Positions 9,691 to 18,099 of a DNA stretch of 22,967 nt are shown one piece after another. The translations under genes were made by a program, and so were the position numbers. Each line of letters opens with the position of its first letter. Position 1 is the first letter of the stretch. The stretch lies in contig NWUY0300010102.1 of the NCBI GenBank assembly GCA_004151065.3, forward strand, positions 1-22,967, in the 5' to 3' direction. The notes below the pieces were generated by a model. That model searched no databases. It worked only from the letters and a program-made list of their open reading frames with translations, and had not been told where the DNA came from. This stretch comes from Larix sibirica (taxonomy: Eukaryota; Streptophyta; Pinopsida; Pinales; Pinaceae).

Positions 9691-9990
9691 AGTTCAAATT
9701 ATGATTCAATAAGTGCAAAATTCTAACAAAATATCTAAAAACTCGATTCAAAAAGGTGCAATTTTTTTTAAGAAAGTTCAAAAAAACCTTTTCTAAAGTA
9801 GAAAAACAGGTTTCAAAAGTGCATAATCTGTTTCAAAACGTGCAAAAATGAGTTTCAAAAGTGCAAAAATATTTTAAGAAAGTCCAAAAACAACCTTTTT
9901 AAAGTGGAAAAACAGGTTTCAAAAGTGCATAATTGAGTTCAAAATGTGCAAAAATGAGTTCCAAAAATTCCAATTGGACTTCGTACATAC
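9690..9990 (+). repeat. Right subterminal repeats with a 106-bp tandem duplication
   Basis: Copies start AAGAAAGTTC at 9,770 and AAGAAAGTCC at 9,876. Each runs through an AAAAACAGGTTTCAAAAGTG block and GTGCAAAAATGAGTT. The short unit TTTCAAAAGTGCAAAAAT is on the same strand as the similar unit in the left subterminal block, so the outer TIRs are inverted but these inner repeats are direct. Confidence 0.7.
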
Positions 9991-9999
9991 TTGAATTTC

Positions 10000-10135
10000 A
10001 CACTTTGGGGGCTTTAGAAACCCTGATTTTGCGATTTAGAAACCATGATTTTGGGATTTAGAAAGGTCATTTTTGGCTTCTCTTCAAAGAGTCTTGGACT
10101 AGAATAAATACATATTTAATGAAATGGACATTTAA
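10000..10135 (-). repeat. Right terminal inverted repeat
   Basis: The reverse complement starts near 10,135 with TTAAATGT, then CCATTTCATTAAAT, ATTTATTC, CTTTCTAAATCCCAAAATC and TTTCTAAATCGCAAAATC, matching the left end at 2,603-2,750. Confidence 0.65.
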
Positions 10136-10207
10136 GGTTGAGATGGGAGGGATGGAATGTAACTACCCACTCCTAATTTCTTTAGATCCTGATGAAATAC
10201 CTAGCCA

Positions 10208-10806
10208 TTAACGTCGCCTCTCCTTTCTACTTTCATGTCTATGATTCCTCCTTGAGGGATTTGTCCTCCTCTTTAGATAAAGCTTGAAAATTATTTTTGG
10301 TAGAGGATCCACTTGTGTCCTAAGCAAAAAACCCTTTAGGATATGATTGTTCCTTAGAGGGTGAAATAGAGGCCTTTCCCTTATTAACATGTTACCATAT
10401 CTCCTCAAGTTCATTGTTGTGTGTATTGGGAGGGGATTTAGGAAAATTTTGAACAAAATGACCATATTCATGGCATCCAGTTCATTTGAAAGGAATTTTC
10501 TCATAATCCATCTTTTTCTTGTGTCCATCCTTCCATAGAAAGCTTCACTACCTTAGGAAACCCTTTCTCCGGATCAACTTCTACAGAGCTTCATGCATAA
10601 GAAAACATGGAAGACTTAGGTTCTGATTTATCAATGTATATTCTTAAAGGTTTCCCAAATACCTCTAGATATTCATTGTTTCAGCAATGCAATAGAATAA
10701 GTGGAAGTTTCACCCATATTGGAACAATGGAGGGGATTTCTTTCTCTGTACTAAAATCCATACTACATCAATTCAAATACATGTTCCTCAGCCCCTTAAA
10801 ATAAGG
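10208..10806 (-). pseudogene. LINE-A ORF1 remnant, C-terminal part with DUF4283 end and CCHC knuckle
   Basis: Read on the minus strand from 10,806, the frame gives GPYFKGLRNMYLN, IPSIVPIWVKLPL, YIDKSEPKSSMFSYA, SVEVDPEKGFPK, KKMDYEKIPFK and GCHEYGHFVQNF. This is the usual order in plant LINE ORF1 proteins: end of DUF4283, then a zinc knuckle, an RNA-binding nucleocapsid-like module. In the knuckle (about 10,490-10,450) the first Cys codon is TGA and the last position is Phe, so it cannot bind zinc. Past the knuckle, low-complexity sequence runs to about 10,208. Its N-terminal partner is at 17,731-18,072, on the other side of LINE-B. Confidence 0.75.
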
Positions 10807-10824
10807 TCCATTTCATAATCATAA
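10807..10824 (+). repeat. Left target-site duplication of LINE-B
   Basis: TCCATTTCATAATCATAA. It matches the copy after the LINE-B tail at 17,714-17,730, with the first nine bases identical and later bases differing by substitutions and one indel. It is LINE-A ORF1 sequence. Confidence 0.65.
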
Positions 10825-10903
10825 ATAACAAGAATAAATTTCACCACATAAAACCCTATCCCAATGTTGAACCCTTCCCCTCTTCCTTATTCCCCTGGTC
10901 AAC

Positions 10904-12380
10904 ATGGAAACCTCCCCCTCTAGCCAGTGTCCCCCTGCATCCCCCAATGAAGATACCTTCCGCTCCTTAATTGATTCCCTATCCTCTTCTAGAACCAAGC
11001 CCCAACCTGTGCATTAGTGAAAACCCTTGAAAATATTCCAGAATTTTAAATACCAGTTTCTCTGTCTTGTCAAATGGAGCTAGCCATCAATGAATGTGGC
11101 ATCATCGATCAATTCACAGGTCTGTTTCCATCTCTCTGATTAATGGAAATTGGGTATAGAAGAATTGGCCAGTCTTAACAAAAGGTAGAATGAGGCACCA
11201 CTTCTATAGCATAGGTTGTTATGCTTCCATTTTGAAACTAGGGAAGATAGTGACCTAATCTTCCCTATTGGTCCCTATTTATTTAGTAATCGAGGTATGT
11301 ACCTAAAACATTGGACTCCTAAATTTAACCATAATCTAGATGTGCCATCTGCTATCCCTTCCTGGCTATGGCTCCCTCACCTACCCTTACATTGTTGGGT
11401 ATTAGATTCCTTAGCAAGCATATGTAACAAGCTAGGAAAACACTTGGATATGGCTAAACTGGAATCAAACATGTTTACTTGCACCAGAATTTGTGTAGAA
11501 GTAAATTTAGAAAAGGGCCTTACTGAATCCATTCTTCTAAAACTTGATAACTGGTAACATCTCCAAATGCTAGACTATGAGCAACTACCCTTCAAGTGTA
11601 AGGCATTTCTTAAAAATGGTCACTTTGTGAAAGGTTGCAAAAAAAAACACAACAAATAGTTGTATCCCTAGCAAATGAAGAACAATGGAAAAATGTCAAG
11701 AATAAAATGAAGAACAGAAAAGCAGGACAAGTAAGACAAAATGGAATAGGAACATAAGGTGGTATGTCTGTAGCATTGAAATCTGGAACCACCTATGTTC
11801 CCTCTACCACTTTGGACACCCAACAAATAGTCCCATCCCCCATCCCTATTTTACTTCCAAAAGACCCCTTATTGAACCGAGTCAAAAAAAATCTCACAAG
11901 AGGATCAACTCTTTGAATGGATTGAGCACTTGGTCCCCTTATCATATCAATCTTTTCTCCACACAGTGCAATTCCAACTTTTGTTGAAGTGGTAGCTCCT
12001 TCAGTAACAACTATAGGTTATGCTTTACTTCTATGAAGCCCTTGTTTTCTTAACCCTCTTAAACACCAAGAGATCCTGGTATCTCAACTTGATCCAGAGC
12101 TGGTTGAAATAGGGGAAGAAGCAGCAGGTTTTTAAGCCCCAGTCACAGGGATTTTAACTAGAAACCAATCCCAATAATTATCAAGTGACCAAGAAGAGGA
12201 CGGTGAAAAATATATACAAAGAAAGAAAGTGAGGAAATCATCAAATGATACAAACGAGGAGATATCTAATAAAGAGAAAATGATGGGGTGATAATCCAAT
12301 CTAGAGCAATCCATGTCTAATACAGGGGAAAACAAAATGGGAAAAAGCATTGGTGGAATCCAACAGGGAGGCTCAAAGTT
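10904..12380 (+). pseudogene. LINE-B ORF1: DUF4283-like and CCHC nucleocapsid-like protein, degraded
   Basis: Start chosen at the ATG at 10,904 (METSPSSQCPP), 80 bp after the element start. Around 11,090-11,200 the frame gives ECGIIDQFTGL and KNWPVLTKGRMRHHFYS. After a frameshift, 11,216-11,557 is open with ETREDSDLIFPIGPYLF, NRGMYLKHWTPKFNHN, WLWLPHLPLHCW and RICVEVNLEKGL, a DUF4283-type RNA-binding domain. The knuckle follows at 11,597-11,638. Its spacing C-x2-C-x4-H-x4-C is kept, but the second Cys codon is TTT (11,606-11,608), giving Phe. The remainder is polar and low in complexity (lysine- and serine-rich, 11,640-12,380). The protein would package LINE RNA. Confidence 0.78.
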
Positions 12381-12395
12381 CAATATAGGTAAATA

Positions 12396-15300
12396 ATGAA
12401 GGTGGGAGTCCTGAGAAGTAAATTCAAAAGGGAATCTATCAAAGATATTATAATAGAAAAAATCCCAAGGTCCTCCTTATCCAAGTGACACAATTACAAG
12501 AAGCATAAATGTTAATATTTGGGAAACTAATATGGAACAAAAGTAAAGGAGTCGTAGTGAACTCCAAAGGTGCCTCAAGGGGGCTTGTCACTATGTGGAA
12601 TGAGCAATATTTGGACCCTATAATGGTAAAAATAATTCAACATTGGATACACACAGAACTAGTGTGCAAAACATTAGGTAAAATCTATAAAATCTTCAAC
12701 ATTTATGCTCCTCCTCACTATTTAAAAAAGTAGGATTTGTGGAACTCTCTAGGATAAATGAAAAATGAGATTGGAATTAAAAAAATCATCATAGCAAGAG
12801 TCTTTATTTTCGCCCTATCTTAATATGATAAAAGAGGGAGCAATGTCATTAGATATCCTTTGCAAGAAAAAGTGGAAGACTTGATCTCAAAATAGGTCAT
12901 AATAGACATAATCCTTAAAAAGGGGAAGTTTACCTAGTCCATCAAGAGACTGGGTAAAGGACATATAGCGGCCCGATTAGACTAATTCCTAGTGAACAAT
13001 GAATTTCTGGTGGAGAATCTTGAAATTTCTTCATGTATCATCCCTTCATCCATCTCTAATCATAAAACAATAGGGATTCTTATAGAGGAAGACAAGAGAT
13101 ATGAACCCCTACCTTTTAGGTTCAATCTGCTTTGGCTTCAGGCTCCAATTATAGAAGACATAATCCAGAAGGATTGGTCCCAAACGATCGAGGCATTTGC
13201 TAGATATATCATGGAAAGTAAGCTAAAATCCATGAAAGCAACGTTGAAAAACTAGACCAAAATGGATTATAAGGAGCCAGTGGGGGAAAGAAAGAGTCTC
13301 CAAGCCAGTCTGGAAGCTCTTTATCGGAAAATGGAAAGTGAGGAAATAAGAAATTCCCATCGAAACACAGAGAAGGAAATAAATAAGAAGATTTAAAAAA
13401 CCTTTAGAAATGAAGAAGAATATTGGAGACTGAAATATAGAAGTCTTTGGTTAAAATAAACACAACATTCTTCTACAAACAAGCAAGGGAATGAAATAAA
13501 TGGAACAATGTAAAATAAATAAAAGGAAAGAATGAGGAGGTGCTAACAGATTTTGAAGACATACAAAAATAATCCCATTCTCACTTTAAAAAACTTATTT
13601 CGGATGAAGAGGATGAAGACACAACCACCATGGAAGAAATGTTACAAGAAATCCTTTCCCTAATTAACGAGAGTGGAAATGACATGTTGACAAAATAAAT
13701 AAAAGAATCTGAGGTCCAGGAAGTCATTTGGGGTATGGATCCTAACAAAGTGCCAGGTCCAGATAGTTTTACCATTATTTTCTTTAGAAGTTTCTAGGAT
13801 AGTGAAATCTTACTTGCGTAAAATGCTACAATGGAATAAGGAATGATGCAAGGTGGTATGGGGGCACCAATTCCTCATTCCTCGCCTTAATCCATAATGA
13901 ATCTAATCCTACCTCCTTTTCTATATTCCAACCCATTTGCATCTACAACTCCACCTATAAAATCCTTGCTAATATTATTGCCAATTGTCTCAAAACCCTG
14001 CTTCCAAGAATGATATGTTAAAATCAAGGGGGTTTTATATAGAAAAGATAGATTATCAACAACATTCTTCTTGTCCAAGAATAAATTCACTCCATTAAAC
14101 TAAAGAAATAAAGTACAATTAAATAATTCACTCCATTAAACTAAATAAATAAAGTCAGGTACATCACTTGTTTTTTTTTTTTGCATAAGTTTAGATTTTC
14201 TAACCTCTTCATCTGGTGTATAAAATCATGTATAGGGTCCATGCATCACCCCATTGGTTAATGGACACCTAATTGGTTTCTTAAAAAATAATAGAGGTCT
14301 CTACCAAGGGTACCAGCTCTCCCATTTTCCATATGTCATCGTGGCTAACTCCTTGAGTAGAAAGCTAGAGGTTGAAAGAAGAGAAGGCACTCTTCTGGGG
14401 ATTATGATCATGCATGGGTTCAAAGGGTTAATCCATTCCTAGTTTTCATATGACACACTTCACTTGGGAGAGGCATCCCAAATCATTGTTGATCATTTTA
14501 AAGGAGCTTTAGACCTCTATCTAAACACCTCAAGAGCAGCGGTTAAAAATGGAAAGTGCAACATATAAAGTTGGAATGCTCCTGCAAGAAGAATTAAGAT
14601 AATTTATAATTCCCTCCAATTTAGGTGTTCTCTGAATTGGAAATTCTTCATATATCTGGGGATCCCAATTTTTCAAGGAAGGAAAAATTTAGAAGACTAG
14701 CAAATAAATCTAGAAAAAATAAGAAAGAAAATGGACCAGTGGGGAGTAAGATGGCTAAACCCAGCCAGAAGGATAGTTTTACTTAAATCAATTCTCACCT
14801 CAATCCCAATATATCAAAGTTCGGCTCTATTGGCACCTACATGTATTCTTTAGAAAAATTGTACACTCCTTAGGAAATTCCTGGTGGTAAGGCAACAAAT
14901 CTAATACAAAAAAATTCATCTAATCAAATGGGGAATAGTCATAGTTCTAGTGGAACAAGGAGGGTTAGCAATTAAATATCTAGATCTAATGAACAAATCC
15001 ATGGGAGATAAACGTCTATGGAGACTAGTATCTAGGTAGAAAATTTAGTGGAAATCTATCATTATCAAAAAATATCTAACCAAAAATCGATTAAGGAGTC
15101 TAGATCAAGGCCCAATAAATCAAACTTGTTCTTCTTTTTTGGATTTTATGCTAGGAAAACTATCCAATCATCCAAGATAATCTATCATGGGTTCCGGGAA
15201 GTAGTTCTAAAATAAGAATATGGATAGAGTGGATAGTTGGGAAAGAGTTGTTAATCACAGTGGAGCCCCTGATGCTGCTCAAGAAATGGGTGAATGAGAA

Positions 15301-16662
15301 AGGGATCAAAATTCTCCACAACCTATCTTCTTAAGACTCAACAAGATTATGGAAGGAATGGAAGTTGGATAGCCTTCTAGTTGAAATGTACGAACAATGG
15401 ACTCATTAATAATGCTTCTAAAAGGGAAAGAACCTATAAAGAGAATGGAAAAATACAAATGAGGATGGGGCCCAAAGGGGGGCACCTACATGGTTAAAGA
15501 AGGATGTGTGATCCAGTTGGAATCAAGACCAACTCCTCCTACTTCGGCCATATAGAAGTCAATATGGAAAAGCAAGTCAATTTTAAAAATAAATGCTTTC
15601 AATTGGACTCTCGCTCATGGGAGAATCCTTATGGATGATAATTTGAGGAAAATAGAATTCCAAGGGCTGTTAAGATGTCAGTTGTGCAAATCAGTTGAGG
15701 ATACTATCCATCATCTATTTTTGGACTGTGAATCGACACAAACCGGTTGGAACCAATCTCAAACACATCTTATAGATACACAAGTGAATCCCACAAACTA
15801 TAATGAGATCTTTCTAACTTGGCAGAAGAAATACCCTAGATATTTTGATAAAAATACCCTCTTGAAAAGAGTTTGGAAGGCCTTTCCTTTTTATATAAGC
15901 TGGAAAGTTTGGCTTGCAAGAAACTCTATCATTTTTAGAGAGGAAAAAATATCCTCCAAGAAAGTATCCTCTTAAGCATGAGGTTTGATGGATTAAGCTA
16001 TGGGGGATAAATGAAACTCAAAATAGGTAGTAGAAGATATGGAAGTGGAAAAATGGATCTAGTTAAAGTCAATTAGAAACTCCCCATCTTTTCCTTCGTT
16101 AAGAATGAATAAAAGACCCTTCTCCCAGGACTACATTTTAAGATTATCAGAAGATGAACTTCAGAGATGGATACAAAGGAAATCACATGCCATATTTTAT
16201 TATGGTTCCTATAAAGGAAACCCATGGGTGATAGGAGATGGGATGGGGAGTGTTGTACAAACCCAGAGGAACTTGCGAAGCAAATTATGCTTTGGGATTA
16301 AAAACAACTTCAAACAACCAAGTGGAAGCTTTGGTGCTATGGAAGGGATTAGAGATAGTAGGTGAGAAAGGCCACTCAAATATAATCATGATTGGGAATT
16401 AAAAGATTATTACATAGTGTCTAATTTGCATAAATCGTCTCCCGAGGAATCCGATTTGGGGAGATTACTCACAAGAATTTTGCAAAAATGCAGGCATATA
16501 GAAGAAATCAATCATCTCCATGTTAGAAGAAATTTAAATTTGATAGTTGATCAACAAGATAATTTATCTTGTTTTCCAAATACAAGAACCTTAAAAACAG
16601 GAGGATCATCAACCTTGCCCACATCCCTAATGAATATGGATATCTTTGTCAATCAAGTCTGA
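12396..16662 (+). pseudogene. LINE-B ORF2: endonuclease, reverse transcriptase, zf-RVT and RNase H, degraded
   Basis: The ATG at 12,396 starts MKVGVLR. Endonuclease follows, but the Glu of the QET motif is Val (12,485), GDFN reads RVFI (12,797-12,808) and the Asp of SDH is Asn (13,058). Reverse transcriptase begins with MDPNKVPGPDSF (about 13,735-13,770), then STYKILANIIANCLKTLL and NQGGFI (13,945-14,040). Palm motif A is missing. GLYQGYQLSHFPYVIVANSL follows at 14,305-14,360, and the catalytic VDD-type motif reads FSYD (14,443-14,454). The thumb has YLGIPIFQG and KMDQWGVRWLNPARRIVLLK. A zf-RVT domain (15,631-15,975) has CQLCKS, TIHHLFLDC and LLKRVWKAFPFYISWK. RNase H (about 16,190-16,662) shows FYYGSYKGNPW and NNQVEALVLWKGLE. 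It would act in target-primed reverse transcription but is dead. Confidence 0.82.
14085..14157 (+). repeat. 41-bp tandem duplication inside LINE-B ORF2
   Basis: ATTCACTCCATTAAACTAAA occurs at 14,085 and again at 14,126, each followed by an AATAAAGT-type sequence. It sits where reverse-transcriptase motif A should be and is followed by a T run near 14,169, so a local rearrangement may have removed that motif. Confidence 0.8.
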
Positions 16663-17040
16663 CAAACATTAAAGGATAGGATAGATGCATGGGAATGAGA
16701 GAGTATTTTTGTGAACGACTATCCCCCATATCCATGGAGATTAAATCACCCAAATCTTGCTTAAATCATCCTACGTGTGGGATATTGTGAAGGAAGATCA
16801 CACCATGGTGCCATGATGAGCAATTATACCACCCTGTGGAGAAGGGAAATTGAAATAGGGGAGAACAAATATGATAAGGGTTCCCGGTTAATCACCACCA
16901 ATGGAATCTAAAAGACACGTAGCCAAAGATGTGTGTAGAGGATTCAATCCATGACTGACCCCAATTCCTCCTCAAAAGAAACTAAACTCAAGTACGAGAG
17001 ACGACTAGCCAACCTGAAGTAGAATGTTTTTTTTTTCACA

Positions 17041-17270
17041 ATGAATGTTAAGAGATGGGAGAAAAGCATTAACATGAAAATGGAGGAAGAATTACAAGAG
17101 CTTAAAAATCAACAATCGGCCCTCAATTTGCAACTTGACAAATCCAAAACCAAGAATTCTATGATGGATATGGAAATTAGATACCTTGGGGGGAGAGTAA
17201 AGATAAAAATGATAACGTTCAGGATTTGCAGGCAGAGGTGCATCAACTCAAAATGGAATTTTCTCCAAGA
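17041..17270 (+). pseudogene. Coiled-coil-coding segment 3' of RNase H in LINE-B
   Basis: The open stretch from ATG 17,041 reads NVKRWEKSINMKMEEELQ, NQQSALNLQLDKSKTK and MMDMEIRYLGG. After a frameshift near 17,195 it continues in another frame with DKNDNVQDLQAEVHQLKMEF to about 17,268. Regular leucines, methionines and charged residues indicate a coiled coil of about 65-75 residues. It lies some 380 bp past the RNase H region and before the LINE-B 3' end. It could be a C-terminal extension of ORF2 or a small third ORF of this family. I do not know such a module as standard in plant L1 ORF2. Its role, perhaps oligomerisation, is inference. Confidence 0.45.
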
Positions 17271-17674
17271 TTTTGCAGAGTTAGAACAATGGTGAATTCT
17301 TCATTTTGATCGTCGAGGACAGCTGTGGGACCTAAGCATGAAGAGACTACAGTAGACTAGAGACAAATTCACCACTAGTACCCTGTAGAGAGCATAAGGA
17401 ATTCAACAGCCCCAATGTGCCCTAGTCGCCCATAGGGTTCCTCAAATTACCATGTTTTATTTGAGCTATGTGTTGCAAATTTAAAAAAAAAATGTAATTA
17501 TTTTATAAGAATTTGTACCAGTAGAATAGTAAGTAGGACAAAGAGAACAAGTAAAAGCTAGATAGAGATAAATGACTATAAATTTTGAATTTCGAGATCC
17601 AAATTGGACAATTTTGAAACTTATTTTTTATGTACTCATGAATAGATGGTTCGGTAGTGCCCCCCCCTCTTTTT

Positions 17675-17713
17675 ATTAATACAATCAATACTTGTTCTGG
17701 TTATAAAAAAAAA
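17675..17713 (+). other. LINE-B 3' end with poly(A) tail
   Basis: Ends in TTCTGGTTATAAAAAAAAA, a common type of plant LINE 3' terminus. An A-run of nine bases is left as the tail. The second duplication copy starts directly after it. Confidence 0.65.
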
Positions 17714-17730
17714 TCCATTTCAAAAAATAA
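17714..17730 (+). repeat. Right target-site duplication of LINE-B
   Basis: TCCATTTCAAAAAATAA, matching 10,807-10,824. On the minus strand it is LINE-A ORF1 coding sequence. Confidence 0.65.
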
Positions 17731-18072
17731 GATCCCTATCTTCCTTTTTTTCAAAAAAAAGGCATAGTAGCCTCTCCCATTGAATGTATATAACATGGGT
17801 TTCCAATTATTATCCAACCAAATTTCCGTGGCTCTTGGAGACAACCATAACCCCGTGAATTGTCTTATCAACCCTTTCTCCAAAAGGGTAAGGGATTTAA
17901 TCCTAGCAGTAGTAGTAGACAATTTCACCTTTGGTACCGAGGTAGAATTAACAGATTTCAAGGATTGAGAAGCAACTGAATATAGGCCATAAGATGCCAA
18001 AAATCCTCTTGCTTCATGAGAGGCCCTCCCGAGATGGGATCCAGGAGAGGATCCATACCATAACAACTCCAA
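17731..18072 (-). pseudogene. LINE-A ORF1 remnant, N-terminal part
   Basis: The minus-strand ATG at 18,072 starts MELLWYGSSPGSHLG and stays open for over 110 codons. It shows KSLTLLEKGLIRQFTGLW, EIWLDNNWKP and FNGRGYYAFF, the start of the DUF4283-type ORF1 domain. A one-base slip in the A-run at about 17,750-17,760 moves the frame to KEDRDLIF, then a stop and NGPYF, which crosses the LINE-B insertion point and continues at 10,806. This start is supported by length and by the end of Copia homology just upstream. The 5' UTR would be under 50 bp. Confidence 0.72.
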
Positions 18073-18099
18073 ACCCTAGCCTAGATCAAACCCTAATGC

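Larger units (their letters stand above)
2602..10135. mobile_element. About 7.5-kb element with terminal inverted repeats, carrying two divergent gene remnants
   Basis: The two ends match in inverted orientation. The left end reads CCATTTCATTAAAT, then ATTTATTC, then CCAAAAATAGCCTTTCTAAA. The reverse complement of the right end reads CCATTTCATTAAAT, ATTTATTC, then CCAAAAATGACCTTTCTAAA. LINE-A ORF1 and spacer lie just right of the element and LINE-A ORF2 just left, so the unit sits cleanly inside a LINE. Inside are subterminal repeats rich in TTCAAAAGTGCAAAAT, a tandem repeat, and a divergent pair of degraded genes. The long TIRs resemble those of Mutator-like elements, but no transposase is recognised, so the superfamily is open. 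Exact ends are uncertain by about 20 bp. A direct ATTTAA at 2,602 and 10,130 could be part of a degraded target duplication, but it is also palindromic. Confidence 0.65.
10825..17713 (+). mobile_element. LINE-B: near full-length L1-like retrotransposon nested in LINE-A
   Basis: About 6.9 kb with a C-rich 5' region, ORF1 (10,904-about 12,380), ORF2 (12,396-about 16,662), a 3' region with a coiled-coil segment, and a 3' end TTCTGGTTATAAAAAAAAA at about 17,695-17,713. It is flanked by a duplication beginning TCCATTTCA. The flanking LINE-A ORF1 halves abut in frame when LINE-B and one duplication are set aside, which fixes both ends. It is inactive: many stops, frameshifts and lost catalytic residues. 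Confidence 0.8.

Noticed and set aside
10607-10804. Plus-strand open stretch of 65 codons
   Set aside because: Antisense shadow of the LINE-A ORF1 C-part, which has clear domain motifs on the minus strand.
13887-14090. Minus-strand open stretch inside LINE-B
   Set aside because: The plus strand here has the RT motifs STYKILANIIANCL and NQGGFI, so this is a shadow.
17780-17968. Plus-strand open stretch
   Set aside because: Antisense shadow of the LINE-A ORF1 N-part.
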